Shown here: piece after piece, positions 1-6,279 of the stretch
Numbering within the stretch: position 1 is the stretch's first letter
Layout of the letters: every line of letters begins with the position of its first letter
Assembly (NCBI RefSeq): GCF_029960645.1
Contig: NZ_JASBQY010000020.1
Span: 1-64,000 of the forward strand
From: Arthrobacter sp. AL12
Lineage (GTDB): Bacteria; Actinomycetota; Actinomycetes; Actinomycetales; Micrococcaceae
Length of the DNA stretch: 64,000 bases
Direction: 5' to 3'
Notes under the pieces: model-generated
Told to the model about the DNA's origin: nothing
What the model saw: only the letters and a program-made list of their open reading frames with translations
The model's database searches: none
Translations under genes and position numbers: made by a program

Positions 1-820
1 TGGCAGCGTAGAAGAATCCACTAATTCCGCTGTCCGAAATCCCCGCAGCAGCCCAGTCCAGCTCGGACAGTTCTTGGTTCAGGGTGGTGATTTCCTGTGC
101 GAGGGCCGCGACGATCACTTCCCCGAGGTGCTGGGCCGGGACGGTGGTGTGCTGGGATTTCGCGGCGTCGACGGCAGCCTGGGCGACCGCAGCGGAGGAG
201 CGGGCGCCGTGTTTCTTCAGCCAGGCGTGCAGCCTGGCCTGTCCGGTGCGACGGATCCCGTCCGGGGTCCTGTGTTTGGTCAGCAACAGCAGGGCGGCTT
301 TGGACCGGCTGTAGTCAAAGGCCCGCTCCAGTGCCGGGAAGTATTCGAGCAGCTGGGCCTGCAGGCGGTTGATCGCCCGGACCCGGTCCGCGGATTTGTC
401 GGCCCGCCGGGCGGTGAGGAGCCGCAGCCCGGTACTGATCTCATCCCCTGCCCGCAGTGGCTGGAGGTCTTTGCGCATCCTGGCCTGGTCTGCGATCACG
501 GCGGCGTCTTTCGCGTCCGTTTTGCCCTCGCCGCGGTAGAGCTTGGAGGCGTGGTGGACGATCCGGCCGGGGATGTAGAGGATGTCCTGGCCATGGGCGA
601 CGAGAATCGCGATCAACAGCGCCGGGCCGCCGTGGTTCAGGTCGGTCGCCCAGATGACCTCGTCCCCGTCCGCCAGTTTCAGGACGTTGGCGATGAGCTC
701 CAGCAGGGCCGGTTCGTCATTGGGGATCTTCTGCGAGAGCAGACGGCTTCCGTCGGCGTCGATCACGACGCAGTGATGATGGGCTTTGCCGGCATCAATA
801 CCGGCCCACAATTTCGCCAA
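1..820 (-). CDS. IS110-family transposase, C-terminus beyond window
   Basis: Reading the minus strand from a TTG at 820 gives an open frame to the window edge (273 codons). GGAGG lies 5 bases upstream, which decides the start. The N-terminus reads LWAGIDAGKAHHHCVVIDADG, the Asp-containing opening of the RuvC-like DEDD domain of IS110-type transposases. A conserved block around residues 100-140 follows (KTDAKDAAVIADQARM, then LTARRADKSADRVRAINRLQ). The C-terminal serine-containing Tnp domain is off the window. IS110 enzymes excise and insert their element through a circular intermediate and leave no classical inverted repeats. The flanking non-coding stretch upstream of the start may belong to the element. 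Family assignment is by recognition of the motifs; intactness cannot be judged. Confidence 0.85.
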   Translation of the reverse strand, partial: MAKLWAGIDAGKAHHHCVVIDADGSRLLSQKIPNDEPALLELIANVLKLADGDEVIWATDLNHGGPALLIAILVAHGQDILYIPGRIVHHASKLYRGEGKTDAKDAAVIADQARMRKDLQPLRAGDEISTGLRLLTARRADKSADRVRAINRLQAQLLEYFPALERAFDYSRSKAALLLLTKHRTPDGIRRTGQARLHAWLKKHGARSSAAVAQAAVDAAKSQHTTVPAQHLGEVIVAALAQEITTLNQELSELDWAAAGISDSGISGFFYAA

Positions 821-1525
821 AACAACCTCCAGTCTGTCGTACGGGTGGAACCCAGCAGATAACCGCGCCGTCGTGTCCTTATCCGGCGATTCAAGTCGCG
901 TCTCTCAATCAGCGGTCGGGTCATCGCGGGGCGGCGGGCGGCCAATCCTTCGGAGCCGTCACGACGTGAATCGTCCGGCCACAGCAACAAAGCCATACCC
1001 GCCTCCCCCGGGTAGCCACGACCCTACAACGGCCACGGAACCACCCGTCAACACCATAAGGACAGCAACCAAAAAACGTCGAAGACGTAAGAGAGGGGCC
1101 AGGGCGGGTCGGAGCCCTGCGACGGAGGCACTGGACCCAACAGCCGGCCGCGCAGCGGACGCCCGAAGGGGTGCGAGCCCTGCGAGCATGCCCTTCCTGC
1201 TGGGGAGGGTGAGGCCATGGGTGATCGACCACCGCGTTCCGGACGCCCACACCGTGCGCCGCACGGTGCCGGGTTGGAGTCTCCGCGGGTCCTGAATGCC
1301 CAGGCGGCATTCGTGTTGTGGCGCAAGATTTCCGAACAAGCGCGGACATGAGGAAAGGCCGGCACGTGGCCGGGGCCTACCTGGTGGGCAGGCCCGGCCG
1401 GACCGGCTTAGGTGTTGTGGCTGCGCCGGGTCTTGGAGAGGGCGCGGTAGGTGGTGAGGAAGGGCCTCGAATGGTCCGGGATCTCGGGTAGGGGCTCTCC
1501 CGCCAGCTCAACGCCCGGGGTTCCG
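821..1525. other. Gene-free stretch beside IS110; no convincing CDS
   Basis: About 700 bases between the transposase start and the kfrA stop. Overlapping frames exist on both strands but are rich in Arg/Pro and recognised by nothing I know. The part next to 820 is where IS110 elements carry the non-coding end that can encode a bridge RNA. A short inverted repeat, CACCGTGC / GCACGGTG, lies at 1250-1257 / 1261-1268. No promoter or gene is called. Confidence 0.5.
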
Positions 1526-2128
1526 CTACTGGCTCGCTCGGCCCTGGCCGTTCTTGTCCGGGGTTTCCGGCACGATGCGCTGCAGGAGCGCGTCGTGGGC
1601 CTTTTGCAGGGTCTCGGCCCGGGCCTCGGCCGCGGCCACCCTGGCCGCCGCGTCGGCTGCGGTGTTGCTGGCCTGCTGCTCGGCCGCGCGGGCCTGCTCC
1701 AGCTGCGCCTGGATCGCCGCGGCCTGGGTATCCATTGCGGTGACCCGGGCGGTGAGTTCGGTGACGGCGGCGTCTTTCTCGGCGGTGACCTTGTCCAGGT
1801 CCGCGACGAGTTCGGAGATCTCCAGTCCCAGATCCTTCTTCTCCTGCGCCCAGACGGCTTCCGCAGCGGCGTGCCGCTCATCCGCCACAGTGGACGCTTC
1901 GGCCCAGCAGGCCCCGGCCAGGCGCGCGGCCTGTTCCAGCACCGCTGCCGGCGTCGCGGCGAGACGGCCTCCCGCGGCCTGCTTCTCCTCGACCCACTCC
2001 TTCAGGTAACGGGTGGCGTCGGCGTTGCTCACACCCGCAGCCGCCCGCACCGTCGAGACGGTAGGCCGGCGCTCGGCACTGATCTGCTCCGCAGCAGCAA
2101 ACACACGGTCTTTCACACTCAACGCCAC
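1526..2128 (-). CDS. kfrA: KfrA-like plasmid DNA-binding coiled-coil protein
   Basis: 200 aa from a GTG start with GAGG 8 bases upstream. Residues 1-50 form an N-terminal helix-turn-helix-type domain (VKDRVFAAAEQISAERRPTVSTVRAAAGVSN). The rest (about 60-190) is a long Ala/Glu-rich heptad coiled coil. KfrA proteins are autoregulated plasmid proteins that bind their own promoter and build filament-like structures supporting segregation. Immediately upstream lies a perfect 16-bp-arm palindrome (2146-2183), a strong operator candidate. The gene stands alone, divergent from the helicase-associated-domain gene. Call by domain architecture and context. Confidence 0.8.
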   Translation of the reverse strand: MALSVKDRVFAAAEQISAERRPTVSTVRAAAGVSNADATRYLKEWVEEKQAAGGRLAATPAAVLEQAARLAGACWAEASTVADERHAAAEAVWAQEKKDLGLEISELVADLDKVTAEKDAAVTELTARVTAMDTQAAAIQAQLEQARAAEQQASNTAADAAARVAAAEARAETLQKAHDALLQRIVPETPDKNGQGRASQ

Positions 2129-2145
2129 GGCGACAACCTCAAGAA

Positions 2146-2183
2146 TAGTAGGAGTAGTAGTAACAAAACTACTACTCCTACTA
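2146..2183. promoter_or_regulatory. Perfect palindrome, likely KfrA operator
   Basis: Arms 2146-2161 and 2168-2183 are exact reverse complements over 16 bp (core AGTAGGAGTAGTAGT), separated by 6 bases. The site begins 18 bp upstream of the kfrA GTG, where an autorepressor would bind. Its AT-richer, trinucleotide-like composition contrasts with the surrounding GC-rich DNA. KfrA of IncP plasmids is known to bind an operator palindrome at its own promoter; assignment here is inferred from position. Confidence 0.7.
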
Positions 2184-2342
2184 CTTTATGGCAATACCGC
2201 CGCCGAATGCCCAGGCCCCGCGGCCCTCCCCGCTCCCCGCCAGGAGCCCCGGGGGTCGTCGGGCGCCCGGCTGGCACCGCGGCGGTGGCCGCCACGTCAC
2301 CGGCCTGCCTGGCGGGGTGGTCGTGGCAGGATGGGCCCCATC

Positions 2343-2993
2343 ATGGACAGGCGGGTACGGCGCGCTCCGGACGCGGAATGGGTGATGATGTACCGGCTCG
2401 GACTGAGCCGGGCCCGCATCGCTGACCTCGTGCGCGCCGAACCGGCCACCGTCGGGTATCACCTGGTCATCGCCCGCCGCCAGGACCCGGGACTCGAGGC
2501 CGCACACCACGCCGCCGCCGTGACCAAAGCCTGCCCCTCCCCCACAGCCCTTGCCCGCATGGAGGAGATCATCACCTGGATCACGGCCGGGGGCCGGCTC
2601 CCCCGTGACCGCTCCGAGGATAAGGGTGAGCGGTCGATGGCGCGGTGGCTCTCGGAGCGCCGGCGCGAAGCAGCCGACGGCACCTTGGACCCGGCCTACC
2701 GTGACGGCCTCGCCCGGGTCCCCGGGTGGAAAGGGAACCCGAGGACAGCCGCGGACGAGGGCAGATGGCATGACAGATTCGCCCAGCTGGTGGACTTCCG
2801 CGCCCAGGGCAACGACTGGCCCCGCCACCACGACTACGCCTCAGAGCAGGAACATGCTCTTGGGGTGTGGATCCACACCCAGCGGCACAAACACCGGCGC
2901 GGCGACCTCGCCCCTGAAAAGGCCGCGCTTCTGGACGCCGCCGTGCCCGGGTGGCAGACCGGCAGGACGCGGGGCCGCCGCCCCCGGGTGTGA
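2343..2993 (+). CDS. Helicase-associated-domain protein with N-terminal HTH
   Basis: About 216 aa. The N-terminal part (residues 8-40, EWVMMYRLGLSRARIADLV) looks like a helix-turn-helix. The C-terminal part holds the aromatic helicase-associated repeat pattern: W-x10-W spacing, FRAQGNDWPRHHDYASEQEHALGVWIHTQRHKHRRGDL, ending in a basic tail GRRPRV. Such HA domains bind nucleic acid and are common as standalone proteins in Arthrobacter. The frame is open much further upstream, but that region contains the kfrA operator, so I chose ATG 2343; ATG 2331 is possible. Function unknown; probably a DNA-binding accessory protein. Confidence 0.65.
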   Translation: MDRRVRRAPDAEWVMMYRLGLSRARIADLVRAEPATVGYHLVIARRQDPGLEAAHHAAAVTKACPSPTALARMEEIITWITAGGRLPRDRSEDKGERSMARWLSERRREAADGTLDPAYRDGLARVPGWKGNPRTAADEGRWHDRFAQLVDFRAQGNDWPRHHDYASEQEHALGVWIHTQRHKHRRGDLAPEKAALLDAAVPGWQTGRTRGRRPRV

Positions 2994-3405
2994 CCGGAAG
3001 CTCCCGTTTCTCAGCAGCGTGAGGGCCAAGGTGGCCAGTAGAATTGCTTTTGGTTCTCCAGTCCCCCCAGCTTGGAGAACCGGAAGCCTCCACGCTTGAG
3101 TCCATGATTCGCGCGGAGGCTTCCTCATACCCAAGCCAAAGGTCCGCCCCCCGACATCCCCTCCATACAGCGCACCGCTTGGCCGGGTTGTGCCCATTGG
3201 GGTCAGGTGGAGCCCTCCGCACAGCTCAAAGCTGTCCCCACTGGCGTGCAACCCGGCCCGTCGACGGCCCGGGCGGGCGTGGGTCGTTGATTGTCACAGC
3301 CGCAACCCATAATGGGTTCTGCGTGAATCCTGCATCTGATGCAATTCGACGGGTTCGCGTTTTTCTTTGGCGTGTTGGTTCGTATATATGTTCTAAGGTT
3401 GTGAT
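2994..3405. other. Intergenic region with three inverted repeats
   Basis: No gene is visible in these 412 bases. It holds GGTTCTCCA / TGGAGAACC (3052-3060 / 3073-3081), directly followed by GGAAGCCTCC / GGAGGCTTCC (3082-3091 / 3115-3124), and a compact palindrome AACCCAT / ATGGGTT (3304-3310 / 3312-3318). The first two could form a terminator for the upstream gene. The third lies about 90 bp before the next start and could be an operator. Confidence 0.45.
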
Positions 3406-3738
3406 ATGGGACCCGAACAAGCCTACGAACTGCAGCGGCAGTACGCGAGGCGGGCCGGCCCGATTGGGCTGACGGTGGAAGAGCTGGATTTCGAGCACTT
3501 CCCGTCCAAGAACGGGTTCCCCGGGATCCCGGTGAAGGCGTGGATCAGGTTTCCGAACTGCGCCGAGCTGGTAGACGGCGAGGTGTACGCCTGGACGTCC
3601 AAAGCCGTGGAAGTGACCTGGAAGGACGGGCCGTTGACCTACCGGACCTGGGTGTGGAGTTCAGCGGTTACCCGCCGGGAAGAAATGATGACTAGAAACT
3701 TGGGAGAGCGCGTAAACCGTGACAGCAGTAGCGAATGA
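3406..3738 (+). CDS. Small conserved-type hypothetical protein
   Basis: 110 aa. Preceded by AAGG 8 bases upstream of the ATG and by an unusually AT-rich TATATAT stretch at 3383-3389 that may hold the promoter. Rich in Trp and Val in a beta-like pattern (AWIRFPNCAELVDGEVYAWTSKAVEVTWKDG). I do not recognise a family. It overlaps the next gene by 20 bp, so the two are probably translated together. The organisation (this gene, then a DUF6504-like gene) suggests a small operon with 3719-4724. Confidence 0.6.
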   Translation: MGPEQAYELQRQYARRAGPIGLTVEELDFEHFPSKNGFPGIPVKAWIRFPNCAELVDGEVYAWTSKAVEVTWKDGPLTYRTWVWSSAVTRREEMMTRNLGERVNRDSSSE

Positions 3739-4027
3739 AACAACCCTGGACGTTGAGGTCAACGTCCGATTCACCGCCGCCGGCACTCCCCTGGCCGTCC
3801 GGCACGAGGGCCGCATCTGGGCCGTGGCCGCCGACCCGGTGCACTGGTTCACCCGGGACGCCTGGTGGAACACCCGGCGTACCGCGGCCGTCGGCAGCGG
3901 CGACCTGGTGAGCATCGAGTATTGGCAATTGCAGGTCCGTCTGGGATCCAACTCAGCGCTGCGAACGTTCACGCTGCGCCGGGAACCGCTCTCCACCCAG
4001 TGGCTGCTGGAAAGCATCAGTGACTAG
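3719..4027 (+). CDS. DUF6504-like small protein
   Basis: 102 aa from GTG 3719, overlapping the previous gene. The pattern FTAAGTPLAVRHEGRIWAVA, followed by VHWFTRDAWW, and a C-terminal beta-rich WLLESISD resembles actinobacterial DUF6504 proteins. In chromosomes those often sit next to mutagenic-repair polymerase genes (imuB/dnaE2). No polymerase gene is present here. The family call is by motif memory and moderate. Biochemical role unknown. Confidence 0.5.
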   Translation: MTAVANETTLDVEVNVRFTAAGTPLAVRHEGRIWAVAADPVHWFTRDAWWNTRRTAAVGSGDLVSIEYWQLQVRLGSNSALRTFTLRREPLSTQWLLESISD

Positions 4028-4033
4028 GCCCCG

Positions 4034-4402
4034 GTGACCCCTCAGACGATCAGCGATCAGACCTGGGCCGGGATCCGGACCGAGTTCACGCTGCCGACCC
4101 TTGCGCAGGTGCACCGCCGGCTCTCCGAACTCATGGAAGACCCGGAGCCGGTCATGCGCCAGCTGGTTCGCGTCTTCGTTGACGACGGGACCTTCTGCCC
4201 GGGCTTCCAGTTCCTCCCCGGCGGGCAGCTCCAGCCGACCGTCACGGCGCTCTTCCGCAGAGCCATGGAGCTGGACATCCCGCACAACTACTTCACCCTC
4301 TGGATGATCACCCCGTCCCGGGCCCTGGCGGGGACCCGGCCGGTAGATCACCTAAAGAAGGACCCCGCGCCCCTGCTCCGGGCACTGGAAGCCTACCTCT
4401 GA
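4034..4402 (+). CDS. Small protein with MbcA/ParS (DUF2384)-like C-terminus
   Basis: 122 aa from GTG 4034. From residue 55 the pattern CPGFQFLPGGQLQPTV, then FTLWMITPSRALAGTRPVDHLKKDP, follows the 'F-Q-F...G...P.V...W...P...L.G..PvdhL...p' signature of the MbcA/ParS/Xre antitoxin toxin-binding domain. Residues 1-50 are helical without a clear HTH. The usual RES-domain toxin partner is not visible beside it, so this may be an orphan or a non-toxin relative. It lies 6 bp after the DUF6504-like gene. Confidence 0.5.
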   Translation: MTPQTISDQTWAGIRTEFTLPTLAQVHRRLSELMEDPEPVMRQLVRVFVDDGTFCPGFQFLPGGQLQPTVTALFRRAMELDIPHNYFTLWMITPSRALAGTRPVDHLKKDPAPLLRALEAYL

Positions 4403-4451
4403 CGCTAACGCCGGCCCTTGACGGGACCAATGGGGTGCGTAGCGTGGGTCC

Positions 4452-4724
4452 ATGGGACTCATCTACGACAACCCGGACCTGGCAGCCCTGACGCTAACGC
4501 GGCTCGCCGCAAAAGAATCCGAAGGACCCGGCACCCTGGAAGGGCGCATGCGGAACTACCTCGACGGCCTCGAACAGCGCAACGGCACCGCGTACCTCGA
4601 ACTGGTGGCCATCACCCTCGCCCGGATCCACTTCAAGTCCCTGGACGACCTGGCCCGGGCCACCGGGGCAGACGCCGCAGGCCTGCTTGACACCGCGGAA
4701 GTCGAGGCGCTGGAGGGCTTTTAG
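4452..4724 (+). CDS. Hypothetical protein, 90 aa
   Basis: ATG at 4452. All-helical composition (LEGRMRNYLDGLEQRNGTAYLELVAITLARIHFKSLDDLARATGADAAGLLDTAEVEALEGF); the second half resembles a degenerate helix-turn-helix. No family recognised. It is the last gene of the small plus-strand cluster and faces the rep-par operon, with only a repeat cluster between. Confidence 0.5.
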   Translation: MGLIYDNPDLAALTLTRLAAKESEGPGTLEGRMRNYLDGLEQRNGTAYLELVAITLARIHFKSLDDLARATGADAAGLLDTAEVEALEGF

Positions 4725-4784
4725 GCTCGGCTAGAAGAGCTCGCTGTCTGGCCCTCCTAGGCTTTCTAAGGCCCAGTTGACGGC

Positions 4785-4820
4785 ATTACTGTCAAAGACT
4801 GCATTACAGTCAAAGCTGAA
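4785..4820. repeat. Satellite cluster of 9-bp partition-type repeats
   Basis: Four consecutive 9-mers (4785-4793 ATTACTGTC, 4794-4802 AAAGACTGC, 4803-4811 ATTACAGTC, 4812-4820 AAAGCTGAA). They match, with decay, the 9-bp unit of the array upstream of parA, and overlap the 3' end of parB. Having repeats on both sides of parAB suggests a second centromere/operator patch. Confidence 0.6.
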
Positions 4821-5193
4821 TTTTCCGCCCTGGGGCAAGGTTCCCCGCCCCTCCTTGATACTGGCTGCCTTCGTTGTAGAGGCGTTCGCGTCGTTCCACT
4901 TCCATGAGGACTGCACGGGAAATAAAGTCGGACCAGCTCCGGTCCATCTCCTGGCCGCTCGTTCCGGTGTAGGCCGCCTTTGCGCGCTTTAGGTCATCCG
5001 CGGCCATGTAGAACGTGATCTGTTTCGAGGCAGTGTCCGGCAGCGGGTTAGGACGAGACGTCGGAGAGGCCGCAGGTGAGTCGCTGCCGGTGGTCCCTGA
5101 GTCCCTGTTTGCTTTCATCAGGTTCTGCACGGCGAGGTTGTCAGCATTCCGACGGGGCGGCAGGCCGATGGGTTTGCGGTTGCTTTCAGTCAT
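4810..5193 (-). CDS. parB: ParB-like centromere-binding protein (small, ribbon-helix-helix type)
   Basis: 127 aa. The ATG overlaps the parA stop as ATGA, so the two are translationally coupled. The N-terminal 55 residues are polar and disordered. The C-terminal domain (KQITFYMAADDLKRAKAAYTG, then RSWSDFISRAVLMEVERRE) has the beta-strand-helix-helix pattern of RHH partners of type Ib ParA proteins. These small adaptors bind repeated centromere sites and stimulate the ParA ATPase. The repeat array at 6132-6266 and the satellite at 4785-4820 are the probable binding sites. Function inferred mainly from position and fold pattern. Confidence 0.75.
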   Translation of the reverse strand: MTESNRKPIGLPPRRNADNLAVQNLMKANRDSGTTGSDSPAASPTSRPNPLPDTASKQITFYMAADDLKRAKAAYTGTSGQEMDRSWSDFISRAVLMEVERRERLYNEGSQYQGGAGNLAPGRKIQL

Positions 5194-6113
5194 GATGCGT
5201 TCCTTTCCTCGGCTGCTTCCAGGCGGACAACGAGTTCATTGGTGATCTGGTAAAGGTCTTCAGCCACGTTGGCGGCCGACCGAGGCTGGCTCTGGCCGGC
5301 TTCGGCTGTACCCTTCAGCACCTCGTACCATTTGGGGGCAGCCTTGACTTGTTCTTCAAGCTCATGGACCAGCACTCCCCTATCGCGGGCTGCCTGGGCC
5401 GGAGCTTCCGCGTGCCGCACCATTCCGTTGAATAGCACGGCATCCGTGCCGAAGGTCTCTGCAATGGCATCCCGCGTCGTCCGGTGAACGTTGGTGGCGG
5501 TCGAAGATGTGGCAGTGATGATGACGCCGAGTAGGTCCAGGTTCGGGTTGACGTCAATGACCGTATCCAGGCGCTTGGCGACGCCGATGAGTCCTTCGCG
5601 GCCAGCTTTGTCCGTCTTGGTTGGTACCACTACGTACGAGGCCGCACCGAGGGCTGCAACCTGCAGGGGTTCGTTCCCGGGCGGGCAGTCGATGAAGATG
5701 ATGTCGTATTCGGCCGCGATCGGTGCAAGCGAACGGGCAAGAGCTAACTTTGCCTTGCTTCCATCCTTGCTGCTTTGCGCGATAAGGCCGGCAGCTGCTT
5801 GGTCAAGCTCTGCTCCCCCGGGAACGACGTCTAGATTAGGACGGATGTCTTTGAGTGGCGCCAGGCGAGTCCCGAACATCAGGCTTTGAGCAAGGGCGCT
5901 GCCGTCGTCGTCCAGGGTGCCGTGCCTGTAACCAAGATCTAGACCCAGGTTTCCCTGCGGGTCCATATCTACGAGCAGGACCTTCCACCCGGACACTGCG
6001 AGCAGAGCACCCACATTCGCCGTCAGGGTCGTCTTGAGTACTCCGCCCTTGCCGTTGACGAAGCCGCAGATACGGTCCATGCCTGTCCGGTCGAACGCTG
6101 TTGTAGCTGTCAT
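5190..6113 (-). CDS. parA: ParA-family partition ATPase
   Basis: 307 aa from ATG 6113 (GGTGGG upstream). The deviant Walker A NGKGGVLKTTLTAN carries the signature lysine (KGG..KT). DMDPQGNLGLDLG (Walker A') and IIFIDCPPGNEPLQ (Walker B) follow in order. The frame is open further upstream through the 9-bp repeat array, but those residues (repeating KDC/KDF/DSI) merely translate the repeats, so the start is set at 6113. It forms an operon with parB downstream and rep upstream on the same strand and drives plasmid segregation on the nucleoid. Confidence 0.9.
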   Translation of the reverse strand: MTATTAFDRTGMDRICGFVNGKGGVLKTTLTANVGALLAVSGWKVLLVDMDPQGNLGLDLGYRHGTLDDDGSALAQSLMFGTRLAPLKDIRPNLDVVPGGAELDQAAAGLIAQSSKDGSKAKLALARSLAPIAAEYDIIFIDCPPGNEPLQVAALGAASYVVVPTKTDKAGREGLIGVAKRLDTVIDVNPNLDLLGVIITATSSTATNVHRTTRDAIAETFGTDAVLFNGMVRHAEAPAQAARDRGVLVHELEEQVKAAPKWYEVLKGTAEAGQSQPRSAANVAEDLYQITNELVVRLEAAEERNAS

Positions 6114-6131
6114 GTTTCCCACCTTAGTGCA

Positions 6132-6266
6132 AATGCAGTCAATACTGTCAATACTGTTTTTGAAGTCTTTGCAGTCTTTGCAGTCTTTGCCTTCAATACT
6201 GTCTTTGACTGTATTGAAGTCTTTACTTGCAATGCTGGCATTGCAGTCAATGAAGGCTTTACTGTC
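6132..6266. repeat. 15 x 9-bp in-register repeat array (parS/operator or iterons)
   Basis: Exactly 135 bp divide into fifteen 9-mers without a gap, consensus (A/T)(A/T)T(G/A)C(A/T)GTC. Examples: AATGCAGTC 6132, AATACTGTC 6141, TTTGAAGTC 6159, TTTGCAGTC 6168 and 6177, ATTGCAGTC 6240, TTTACTGTC 6258. The array fills the gap between the rep stop (6280) and the parA start (6113). This is the expected place for a par centromere that also represses parAB; replication iterons are the alternative. AT-rich relative to the neighbourhood. Confidence 0.8.
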
Positions 6267-6279
6267 ATTGGGCGGCAAG

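Noticed and set aside
74..862. Long plus-strand open frame across the IS110 region
   Set aside because: Gly/Arg-rich composition; the minus strand of the same DNA encodes a clear IS110 transposase.
2013..2342. N-terminal extension of the helicase-associated-domain gene
   Set aside because: It runs over the kfrA start and its palindromic operator and has no family features; internal starts at 2343/2331 fit better.
6132..6266. CRISPR-like array
   Set aside because: Units are 9 bp, contiguous, without spacers; no cas genes nearby. Partition or iteron repeats explain it.
6114..6278. 55-residue N-terminal extension of ParA
   Set aside because: It only translates the 9-bp repeat array (KDC/KDF/DSI repeats) and precedes a normal ParA start with a ribosome-binding site.
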